A stretch of DNA of 60,000 nucleotides from Nematostella vectensis (lineage: Eukaryota > Cnidaria > Anthozoa > Actiniaria > Edwardsiidae), in NCBI RefSeq assembly GCF_932526225.1, contig NC_064034.1:6312001-6372000 (forward strand), in the 5' to 3' direction. Numbering within the stretch: the stretch's first letter is position 1; each line of letters begins with the position of its first letter. A program made the translations under genes and the position numbers. The notes beneath the pieces were generated by a model, which saw only the letters and a program-made list of their open reading frames with translations, did no database searches and was not told the origin of the DNA. Shown in pieces: positions 22,010 to 32,505 of the stretch.

Positions 22010-25000
22010 CGTGTCTTGTCTTGATGACTGCGTGTGTGATGCTAATCTCGGCGGGAACCACGCTCCACGTGGCGTAGTTCGTATCAGCCGTGGAATAGTA
22101 CACCTTCACACCCACATTCTTACTCAGACCCATCACGATGGTAACCGAGGCCTGGTCACAACCCATCTCCCCCTCAGGGGATAACCGGAAGTACTCGCTG
22201 GCGTATCCACTTCCGGGTGGGGTTTGCGCTGCCCGTTTGATTGAGCTGAGATAGCTCTCGAAGTCTGATGTCGAGTATTTATCGACTTCCACGTAAGTCA
22301 GGGTGTTAAAGAACCCAGGAGAGATGCGGACTGAAAACTCTCTAGGTGGAGACAAAAAACATTCAATATGGGACCTGCGCTAAGAGATCGCGTCACCATT
22401 CTAGGTGGCAAATTCGAAACAAAAAAAGTCATAAATGACTGCATCCGTCACACCAGAGAACAACGAAAAAATAAAATTTTTAAATAAAACTAAACCCTAT
22501 GTGACAAAAAAGAATTCTGGCTTTTTTCGTAAGCGTTGAATAAGTTGCTTTGTGTTATTTTACAGCTTAAAGCCTAAGCGCGTGCTAGTTTGCCACCCAA
22601 ACACTCAAGTTATCTCTTAGCGCAAGTCCCCTATTATCTCCAGTATCAAAATGCTCACGTGATCTGTTAGCGCAAGTCCCCTATTATCTCTCCAGTATCA
22701 AAATGCTCACGTGATCTGTTAGCGCAAGTCCCCTATCATCTCTCCAGTATCCAAATGCTCACGTGATCTGTTAGCGCAAGTCCCCTATTATCTCTCCAGT
22801 ATCCAAATGCTCACGTGATCTGTTAGCGCAAGTCCCCTATTATCTCTCCAGTATCTAAATGCTCACGTGATCTGTTAGCGCAAGTCCCCTATTATCTCTC
22901 CAGTATCAAAATGCTCTTGCAGTACCCGACCTCTGTCCACCCGTCAAGGCAAGGTACTATCTTCATCTCATGTCTCACACCTTTTCTTTAAATGATTTAC
23001 CTCCTCCTTACCCAGTGTCAATTTTGCCGCCATTCCACCCGAAGATCTCGCCGTATTTGGCGTGTCTTCCCACGAGGATTCGACCCTTCTGACTCCTGTT
23101 CGTAAAGGCGTTGTTTCTGGTGCACATGTATTGGTACGTTCCGGACTGGGTTACCTGTCGAGGTCCCATGTCATAGTACGTCCCGGCGTCATCTAGCTCA
23201 GACAGCTCGCCATGCAGCTGATCTGTCAAGGGATATTTGGGGAAAAGTTTGGGTTTGTCTTAGGGCAAGCATTTGTCAGCCATTTGGATCCATTCAAATG
23301 ACATCTCCTGACATTGCGGATATTCAAACGAATCGATCTTTCTTCGTTATAGAAGTTTCAGCATTCATGTCATTTACAAGCTCTAAGGAAGGGTATGTCT
23401 ATATCTATCCAGTTTTCATGAGATTATGGTATCAGTGCGTGCTTTTTAACTGCAAGAAATGACATACGAATTAATTGGACTAAGTTACAGTAGGCGCCTA
23501 CCTGTGCTAACATGTCACATCTTATTGACTTATTGACTTTAATTACGGATAAACCGAAATACTCACTTGGTCTGTTGAGTGCGAGATTGACCAAGTCCTC
23601 TCTGCTTAATCCAAGGAATTTAGCCTCGCTGACGTTCGCGGGGTAGTTACGCCCCCAATGCCCGTGAGTCCCGGGTTGCTGACCACGCCCCTCTCGGTAC
23701 ACGGAGTCGGCGAGAAGAAGCAGATTGGACCTGTCAGTCCCTGCAAGACCCTGGCCAGCGTTATTACGATCATTAGTGTTGGAGCCAGTCCACCTAAAAA
23801 GGGTATCAATTTTTTTTAAAGTTTTTTAAACCTTTCACTTATATCAATCTAGCCAAAACAAAGCATAGATAAACTTCCAAATTCTGAAAAGGGAATTGAA
23901 TTTTATTGAAATTTGAATTTTCTACAGATCTTGGAAAATTTTCCTGGCCGCGCGCGAAAGGAGATCGAATCGATTGAATAATTCCAAGTTTGTGGCGGGA
24001 CAATCTGAAACAACGTATTTTCCTTAAATCCGTTAAAATTCAGAGACGGCAATACCACAAAATATTGGTGAATTGTTTTCTATTGCAATGCTACCCACAA
24101 TGAAGCGAAGAATAATTTAATGTCGAGAATTGTATGCGAAAAAAGAAAATATCGTTTTGTTGTAGGTTTCAAAAACAGCGCGCGCTCGTGAGAATGTCGC
24201 CATTCTTGATTGCGAATGCAGCGCGCGCGCACAATGCAAAAACAATTCAAAGACTAAAAAATATCTGCTAAATTTTGCAGATTTGTTCCCTGAAGTTAAA
24301 TAATCATTTGACTACCAGGTTAAGATATAAAGATGACGGTAAAAGTTGTAACCACACAACGTTCTTCAGCAATAACTAAGAAGACATGAAGACGGGGGCC
24401 GGTTTAGCGCGCATATGTTTTCTCATGTAATTTGGTTGACATCTAGACTACGTCACAAATAACTGGACCCGGGCCTTTCAGTTCACGGCCTTTTTTCCAA
24501 AGGTTGACCAAAATACCTCAATATTACAGATTTGAGTTATTCGCGCGAATGCGTGTTTTATAGGGTCCATACGAACCACATACCATTTGGAAGATAAAAA
24601 TATAAAGAATTGACAAAGTCTATCAACTCTGAAAGGTTAAATGGACTTTAAGGAATTTTGAACTTTCGAATTCTAGATACCATAATTCATCAACAAATTG
24701 GCGACAGGCAAGCCGAGGTATAGAAGCAGACCATCCACTCAGTCAACAATTATGAGCAGGAGATATCAGTGAAGCAAATTGCAGTTGTCCGCCCACGAAT
24801 ACCGATTGATAAAATGCGTGACCTCTCGGGCATTGTACCCAAAACGTACTCGGGCTTCTCAATCCAGAATTAGAATGTAACAATCGTCTTTCGGGCTAAT
24901 GATGTCTACAACCATACGTCCCGCGAACATTCTTTTTCGCCACTTTATCTCGTTAGTCCCCAATTGCTACCCCTTCCCCATCCAATGTAGTTACAGGCTA

Positions 25001-28000
25001 GATTGGATTTTAACCCAGCCCTTAAGCTATTGTGCTAACGCGGCGTTAAAATAGGGTATAGGGTGCATCGTAGTTGAGGTATTGTTCTTACTGGAAGTGG
25101 ACGTATTCTCCCTCAGCCATGGTCAAAGTGTTGGGCACGAAGTCGTACTCGACAGACGGATAGACCTGGACGATATTACCGCGCTTGCCTCGCACGTTCA
25201 CGTTGAAAATGCGTTTATTCACCGGGATGCTTGCAGGGCGCTTTCGGATGCTGAACTTGTGAGACCTGAAGAACAAACATGGAATATTCATTAAAGCGGT
25301 ACCAGTTTGCTTCCGGTCGATAACGTAACAATCTCCGATGATTTTTAAAGGTAAAAGCGAAAAAAAAATTGAACATTGTAAAGCAGCGTGTGTAATCGAG
25401 GTTTCTTTGAGGATGTGACTGATAATTTAGAGCGGATGGCCTGTTGAATAGCGCGATTCTAATAGATTCTTTTGTCTCGAATAAGCTTAAGGACAATGCC
25501 GCTTTAATGTTTGCATCATTATATTAGAAAGAAAAGGATAATTTTCCTTCGTATCCACCACCATTATTTTACATCCCTTGTTAATAACCCCTCTTCCTAT
25601 TCTGTAATAAGGCCATTGCTTTGCGAACGATTAGCCTCCTCCGTAGGTATCTCGAGTGTTTGTTAGATTGTTTGGTATTGTTTTTTTTATAAATTGGGCT
25701 TCTTGTGGTACTATCCATGAGACAAAGGGGACTGAGAGGCGAATATGACCGGAACTCTTTCTTGATCACGCAACAGAAATCCCTAAATCGAAAATAGCCA
25801 TTTTTCCTAAAAATAGCCCAAAACACTCGAGTCGCCTGCGAAGTTACTCCATCATGAAATAAGGCATTTCCTGTATCCATAATGCACCTTACATTTTCCA
25901 AATCCCACTACCCCACTTATCCCACATGGTCCGACATGCATTGCTCTCTGCCCACCGCCCCTTTTCCGCCTTTATCCCCCCCCCCCCCCCCCCCCCCCCC
26001 CGCCATCTACCCCTTACCTGTCCTGAAAGGTCCTGCCTTGTTGGTCTGTGTTGGTCTGGATTCTCAGTATGAAGTTTGTTACCGTTGGGAATATCCTTAC
26101 ATCTGGGTCATTGTGGAATAGGTAGCCGCGCTTACTGGCGTTAGTTCGGTCCAGCCCGTAAGCGGCACCAATATTGATTTTGTCGCGACCATTGAGCTTG
26201 GAGTTCACGTCAGGGTCCCACCCATCGTACTCGCCCGTTGATATGTTGTACCTAGTACAGGGTTACTCGTGTTAATAGCAGGTATATTAAAATAACTTCC
26301 CTTTTTAAAGACGATATTAAAGAAATTCCCCTTAAATATTGTTGGGTTAGGTTTATAGATCAACACCAGGTGATGCTGTGGTTCACGTGATGACGAGTCG
26401 CTAAAATAACTGTCAGTAATGTTGCACTGTTAGACGGTGCCGACCGTTTGTAAGGGTTAGAGTAGGGGACACTGAATTTAACTTGTAATATGAGAAATGA
26501 CGGAGAAACGAGAGATCTACTCCGGAGAAATTTCTGTATTGTGCTCCTCCAATATTTCGAGGCCTGCTACGGCACTTCAATGTGAATATATTGTTTTTGT
26601 TTTCATTTCATGACATGTCTCGGCTAGTTGTAGGCTATATCCAGAAGATGCCTCATCTGAAGAAATCAAGACATACGTCATCAATCCAAAAAATGGGCGC
26701 TGCCTTGAACATAGAGGAGCAGAAGAAAATTTGGATTCAATTATTTCTTTTGGATAAACTTGTTTGTCCTTTTTTTTGGCAGAAAGTGTTAAGTGCATTT
26801 ATAGAATCTATGTTCTACCTGAAATAGTATCTTTTCGTTTATGATCAATTCACCTGATTCGCAAGACGCAGTTCTCCTCGTCAATATCCGGGACAGTCCA
26901 GTTGTACGTCATGAACTCACCACCATACGTGTTCCCTTGGTGGTTATCACGTGACCACTGGTTCTCCCTGCAGTCTGGCGCGGGCAGACCGTGAGAGGCC
27001 TGGAACGTCCATTTCCCCTTGATGGCGCTGTCACTGTCGTCATCCGCAGGGTAGAGGAAAGCCTAGTGATATGATAATGGTTTATTAATTAATAATAATG
27101 GTGTCTTTATTGATTCATAAGATAAAAATACATATCCTATGTTACAATCATTGAAAAGATAAAAATATGTTAAAAAAGCAAGACAGTTAGCATAGTATAA
27201 AATTTACAATGCAGTTTTGAGATTTAAGATCACACTAGTTCATAGTTAAAAATCAATCTATTCACAAAATTTGATTTAAATCGTTCAGTGTTGACCCTAG
27301 GAAATAAACATTTTTTCCTGCGCAAGTTGGAGGTCGTATCTTTAGGTTGCGGTTGATAAAATGAGAGAGGTTGGCCATCTAAGGATAAAGCTTTATTAAA
27401 AGTACTACAATCTTGTTTTTCTAAAAAGTCATAAATATTCAATTTTGAAGAAATATAGCGCCGCTTTAAACATCTATCTAAAAACCACAGCACATCAAAG
27501 AGATCTGGATCTGAGGCACCATAAACTGAGAGAGCATAGGTAAAGTAAGGTAATACAATAATATTAAAAAGATAATGTATTTCTGACTGGCTATAACCTT
27601 CCTTTCTAAGAGTTCTAAGAACAAAGAAGAACTCTTATTGGTAAAGAACCTCATTTTGTATTTTTAAGGCTGGGCCATTCTGAGGGAGGGGGTAGCAATG
27701 TTTTCGTGCTGAATGTTTATTTCAAGAACATTGCCTTTGATTTGTTTTGGAAAATGCAGTTGAAATTTGGAGGCTCTGCATTCATGGGGGTCCTTCTGCT
27801 TACGATCCTGTTAGATCTCCTTTTTCATGTCTACTCATACGGGAACTTTCTAAACGTACATATGTTTTGAATGGGCTCTCCCCGCTTTACCTAAGCTCAC
27901 CTCACAGGCTTCTTTGTTGTTGGGGATGATACTGTCTCCCACGTCCCCCTCGACCTTGCAGTACCAGCGGCCGCGCACATTCTCGCTTTCCTCCTTGTAC

Positions 28001-28041
28001 ATCAGACAGCGCTTGGGGTCATTGGTCAAAATGGCAATATC
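22010..28041 (-). CDS. DD3-3-like secreted protein, seven internal exons (both ends missing)
   Basis: Exons in transcript order: 27901-28041, 26854-27062, 26018-26251, 25092-25265, 23567-23793, 23012-23222, 22010-22341. All phases join and every boundary is GT-AG. Segments seen: [24 protein letters not shown](Q)[92 protein letters not shown], and later [20 protein letters not shown]. These match the Dictyostelium DD3-3 family, which is also found in cnidarians. Its biochemical role is not established. The segment from FVPNTL to FQWTGSNT has the look of a cupredoxin-like beta fold (inference). The N-terminal portion (signal peptide and the HNPRGSNNR region in the family) should lie right of 28041 but is not found; the last exon ends in a donor at 22010, so the C-terminus is also missing. 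Confidence 0.85.
22611..22916. repeat. 52-bp minisatellite with an E-box in each unit (DD3-3-like intron)
   Basis: About six near-identical 50-52-bp units of the form GCAAGTCCCCTATTATCTC ... AATGCTCACGTGATCTGTTAGC. The first unit lacks two bases. Five junctions contain the palindrome TCACGTGA. Confidence 0.93.
25978..26001. repeat. Poly-C tract next to a splice donor
   Basis: About 24 C's on the + strand, that is a G24 run on the coding strand. It starts about 17 bases inside the intron after the donor at 26018 of the DD3-3-like gene. Confidence 0.85.
27085..27637 (-). mobile_element. LINE retrotransposon 3' fragment in DD3-3-like intron
   Basis: The minus-strand frame reads [20 protein letters not shown], then [13 protein letters not shown], and ends with [20 protein letters not shown]. 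This is the C-terminal tail of a non-LTR reverse transcriptase (the L-R-K-x-G ... Y-A-L-x-V-Y-G ... PR-x-NT-x-FK-x-x-F pattern). A 3' end with AATAAAG and (ATT)-rich sequence lies near 27085-27110. It is 5'-truncated: a TAA precedes the frame near 27637. The clade (CR1/L2-like or other) cannot be decided by eye. Confidence 0.7.
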
Positions 28042-28299
28042 CTAAGAAAAGAAAAAAAAAACGTGGGTTCAACCTTGCCCAAGTGTTCGGCTGTGTCTCC
28101 CATCAAGAATGGATATACATCGAGGATAAAATTATTCTAAAGAACTCGAGTGGTGATTTATGCACCGTTCTTTAGATTTGAGTTTGTATAGTGACCGCTA
28201 CCTTTTGGGGTGCATAGAACGTGAGCTAGTCCAATAGCCTACCGTTCAGGTGCAACTTAATTACTGTTTATGTTAGGAAATGGTCTACCCTTCAGGTGT
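28042..28299. other. Intron of the DD3-3-like gene leading into a minisatellite
   Basis: Starts with the acceptor CTTTTCTTAG (minus strand) and passes into minisatellite-like sequence from about 28230. No exon seen. Confidence 0.4.
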
Positions 28300-29058
28300 A
28301 GGGTTAGTTTAGGCAGGGGTTTTATGCTAGGGTGCCAGTACCCTTCAGGTGTAGGGTTAGTTTAGACAGTGATGTTATGTTGCGACTCACCCTCCACTGG
28401 GTGGGTGCCAGTACCCTTCAGGTGTAGGGTTAGTTTAGACAGTGATGTTATGTTGCGACTCACCCTCCACTGGGTGGGGTGCCAGTACCCTTCAGGTGTA
28501 GGGTTAGTTTAGACAGTGATGTTATGTTGCGACTCACCCTCCACTGGGTGGGTGCCAGTACCCTTCAGGTGTAGGGTTAGTTTAGACAGTGATGTTATGT
28601 TGCGACTCACCCTCCACTGGGTGGGGTGCCAGTACCCTTCAGGTGTAGGGTTAGTTTAGACAGTGATGTTATGTTGCGACTCACCCTCCACTGGGTGGGG
28701 TGCCAGTACCCTTCAGGTGTAGGGTTAGTTTAGACAGTGATGTTATGTTGCGACTCACCCTCCACTGGGTGGGGTGCCAGTACCCTTCAGGTGTAGGGTT
28801 AGTTTAGACAGTGATGTTATGTTGCGACTCACCCTCCACTGGGTGGGTGCCAGTACCCTTCAGGTGTAGGGTTAGTTTAGACAGTGATGTTATGTTGCGA
28901 CTCACCCTCCACTGGGTGGGTGCCAGTACCCTTCAGGTGTAGGGTTAGTTTAGACAGTGATGTTATGTTGCGACTCACCCTCCACTGGGTGGGGTGCCAG
29001 TACCCTTCAGGTGTAGGGTTAGTTTAGACAGTGATGTTATGTTGCGACTCACCCTCCA
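28300..29058. repeat. 73-74-bp minisatellite, about 10 units
   Basis: Units begin GTGCCAGTACCCTTCAGG and end CTCACCCTCCACTGGGT. GCGACTCACC recurs at 28382, 28455 and 28529 and onward at 73-74 bp. The length difference is GGGTG versus GGGGTG at the junction. Units are nearly identical, so the array is young or homogenised. It is cut off mid-unit at CCTCCAC where the neighbouring satellite element starts. Confidence 0.95.
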
Positions 29059-30230
29059 CGGATCAGTTCACCGTCCTGGGCCATCGTGAACGATTTTCAA
29101 AATCGTGAAGGATTTCGAAATCGTTCACGATTTTCAAAATCCTTCACGATTTTGAAAATCCTTCACGATTTCGAAATCGTTCACGATTTTTAAAATCCTT
29201 CACGATTTTTAAAATCCTTCACGATTTCGAAATCGTTCACGATTTTTAAAATCCTTCACGATTTGGAAATCCTAGTCTAATACACTGTAATATTTTTGTT
29301 CTCTTTTGTTCTGGCTTGACTATTACACATTAACAATTACATTTTGTTGCACGGGATTTTGAAAATACTCTATCACCTTTGTTAGCTTGAACATGTATTT
29401 TTCATTCAGTTCGGAGATATAGTGACACGGCATCGAACATACGCGTTTGGGAGGGGGGGGGGGTTCAATTTGGATTTTTTTTAGGTAATAAACAATGCAA
29501 CTTATTCACTTCTCCGTATACAAATTTAGTACATAGGTTTGGCTGAAAGTGAATTATAAAGTCAGAGTCTTCATCAACATCCCCATCATCTTTGGAGGGT
29601 TAAGTATTTAGAGCAAAATTCTGTCTCTCCGATTTCTTAGCGAAATCAAATCACCAGGATCTGCTAGATTTTTCGAAAAAGTTTGTTCTTAACTGCGCAT
29701 ATTTACTGCACGACAAAGTGGAACTCGTCCTCTACCGTGTCCGGACATATTTGGCATGTCCGTTCATGTGACACCTCCCCTTCTCTATTTCGAGGTCATG
29801 GTCGAGGTAAAAATGGTGGCGCAAAGTATGACGGATCAGTTCACCGTCCTGGGCCATCGTAAACGATTCCAAAAATCCTTCACGATTTCGAAATCGTTCA
29901 CGATTTTCAAAATCCTTCACGATTTTGGAAATCCTTAACGATTTCAAAATCGTTCACGATTTTAAAAATCCTTCACGGGATCAGTTCACCGTCCTGGGCC
30001 ATCGTGAACGATTCCAAAAATCCTTCACGATTTCGAAATCGTTCACGATTTTTAAAATCCTTCACGATTTTGGAAATCCTTAACGATTTCAAAATCGTTC
30101 ACGATTTTAAAAATCCTTCACGATTTTTAAAATCCTTCACGATTTTGAAAATCCTTCACGATTTTTGAAATCGTTCACTATTTTGAAAGTCCTCCACGAT
30201 TTTGTAAATCCTTCACGATTGAAAAAGGGG
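29059..30230. mobile_element. Satellite-bearing repeat element (copy related to 56.7-58.2 kb)
   Basis: Three direct copies of GGATCAGTTCACCGTCC start at about 29060, 29835 and 29980. Each is followed by arrays of alternating CACGATTTCGAAATCGTTCA and AAAATCCTTCACGATTTT words (29090-29275, 29860-29978, 30000-30220). The 560-bp stretch between (about 29275-29832) is the reverse complement of about 56965-57525. It holds a G-run (29452-29462) and no gene. Confidence 0.8.
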
Positions 30231-31320
30231 AAAAAAAGAAGAAAATGTTGAATTTATGATCGCGTGAAACTTCAAATAATACGCTTTTCTATACGATGCC
30301 TATGACTACGCAACCCCTCTCTGCCAATCCTGGGAACGTGCCTGCTATTAATCCCGTTTAGACATCGGCGATCTCTTTTCGCCCTCCCACACACGAAATC
30401 AAAAAATAAATAGGAGTTTGAGTAAAAAGAGGGACCATAAATATGTGTAAGAACAGAACGCTATAAGTTCTTTAACAGATGCCTCAGTCTTAAATTTTGT
30501 AAAAACGTAATCAGTACAATAGATTATTAATAATGTTGTGCGCGGGTTTGTTTATCAATACTTCTACACAAAAGTACTTCACAATTTATTGAAAAAAGGA
30601 GAGATGTTGCTTTTCGTAGTATTTTACTAAGACTGTGAACATAAGGTCGGGATCCGAAACAATTACGTGCGAGCTCCATTTTTATTTCCATAACATCGCG
30701 AGAAGAAGAACTAATCTAAAAACACCGTAAATCACATTAGCGTACAGTATCCAATAAGCTACACGCACCCCATAAAATAGAAGGCCCAAAGAAAAAGGCT
30801 GTCACACTAACACTGTTTTATTATCAAATAAGTATACATAATAAAATAATCTTTAAAAATCAGATCCTTATTATGACGTATTGTCTCGTGATTGAGGTCT
30901 GCCTTCCGAGGCAATCGAGTGAGTCGACGAGGTCCTCTCTTCGGCTCTGAGATCTGAAAAAGACAAATTTCGAAAAGGCCGGTCACCATCCACAATTAAT
31001 GGTGGATAGTGACCGGACTGAACAGTGCCAATATTTGCATTTAGAGTTTCAGTGAATATATTTCCATAAAGCATTAACACGTTTTCTCAAATATCATCTA
31101 TAACCTTGAACACTGATCACACTAAGTCACAGGGGGCTGTACTAACGTGTCAAAAAAAAACACACTTGTTCAACTGGAATGACACCGCCTAAATCGATCA
31201 GTCCTAAAAGCAACACTGAATGATAGGTGCTTCTTAGTTGCTTAGCGGACATCTACACCCCTATGTTACGTGCCCGAACTGACCACAGGCAGTGGCCATT
31301 GGCTGCACAGCGGTATATGC
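30231..31320. other. Mostly gene-free; possible terminal exon on the minus strand
   Basis: At 30953 the minus strand shows a strong acceptor (TTTGTCTTTTTCAG), then a frame DLRAEERTSSTHS ... SRDNTS with a stop near 30871, and AATAAA near 30815-30820. This looks like a 3' terminal exon and poly(A) signal, but no upstream exon is recognised. A near-palindrome (CCGGTCACCATCCAC ... GTGGATAGTGACCGG) sits at 30980-31017. Confidence 0.25.
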
Positions 31321-31329
31321 AGCAGGCTC

Positions 31330-32009
31330 GACATGACGGAAAAACATGACGTGACGCTTCAAATAAGCCCATTTCACATCGAGTAAGGCGGAGAATTTCT
31401 CTGAGTACTTAGTAACTTATAGCAAACAAAATATCAAGTGCGACTTTTTTTTAAATTGATGCGACTTTTTGTAGTGTCATTGAAATTTGAGCTTTTCGTC
31501 CCTGAACTGATGCACAGGGAAAAATTATCTTAAAAAGCCAAAATCTGCTTATGTGCACTTCGGCCTCACGTCATTTGTGTTTTGAAAATCAGTTCGTAGA
31601 ACAAGGAACCTATAGCCGCCAGTGCTGAAAAACGCAAGACTAGTTCCAGTACCGCGCGGTTAAACCATCCTTTTTGTTTTGAAATGGCAGCTTTTTACCT
31701 GCGAACTGTCACATTTTGGCGAATACTAAGAAAACTATACCAAACCTAAGGCTATAATTTTCTTTATGACTTCCTCATTATCAAAAAAATCTGTCATCTT
31801 TTGAACAGTATGGTTTTAATGCTGTACAGTTAGTTAAATCAGCGACAACCTTTCGTACCTTTTCTCGAATGTTTTAACACTACGATTGTGCTTGTTTTCG
31901 CCAGAGCACGCGCATGCGTTATTCAGCACTGTCCCTATAGCCATTGTAAGTAATCGTGTCTTCTCTCTTTATCTGGAATTGCCCGTGTTCCAGGTTTTTC
32001 CGTCATGTC
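31330..32009. mobile_element. 680-bp MITE with perfect 9-bp target duplication
   Basis: Ends read GACATGACGGAAAAAC ... GTTTTTCCGTCATGTC. AGCAGGCTC flanks it on both sides (31321-31329 and 32010-32018). A shorter inverted relative lies at 52333-52703. The two share the sequence from ~31350 to ~31615; copy 1 has about 300 extra bases inside. No coding capacity. A 9-bp duplication suits Merlin- or Mutator-type transposition. Confidence 0.93.
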
Positions 32010-32018
32010 AGCAGGCTC

Positions 32019-32505
32019 AAACTAATACAACTTTTCACAAGAGTTTGCATCTGATCGCAACTAAGCAGCTGAGTCCGAAGTGAAAATGATAGGTAAGCAA
32101 TTCAAGTTTCATTCATTCATGCATTTGGATGATTTTTCGTACCAGGAAAGCAAACTGAAATCACAATTCAATTCCTTTTTTGCATACAAACAAACAAACG
32201 TTGTTTCGCAGCTGGACTATCAAGCAGTCTCCCTGGAGCTCGATAGCCTTTGCCTTGAATCTTTTAGTAGAGTTCCCAGATAAGCTTATTACATATCTTG
32301 AACACATGTTTTCACTTTTTTGTCTTTGTGATAATGGCGCCCAAGATTTCTTGCTCGAAGTCATTGCAAGCAAAGTCAGTGGGAAAACTTAACATGTTAG
32401 GACCACATGTGTCAATGGCAACTGAGTCTCACGTGAGAATGCTAGGTAAGCAAATAATGAATGAATAAATAGTGCAATGCAGTGTCAACAGGAAATTTGA
32501 ACTGT
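32019..32505. other. Flank of the 112-bp satellite, no clear gene
   Basis: Two similar ~40-bp passages (near 32065-32105 and 32415-32455, both ending TAGGTAAGCAA) suggest a short duplication, each ending in a donor-like sequence. No supported exon. Confidence 0.3.

Noticed and set aside
31886-32392. Short + frames near the 680-bp MITE
   Set aside because: Overlap the MITE or show no coding signal.
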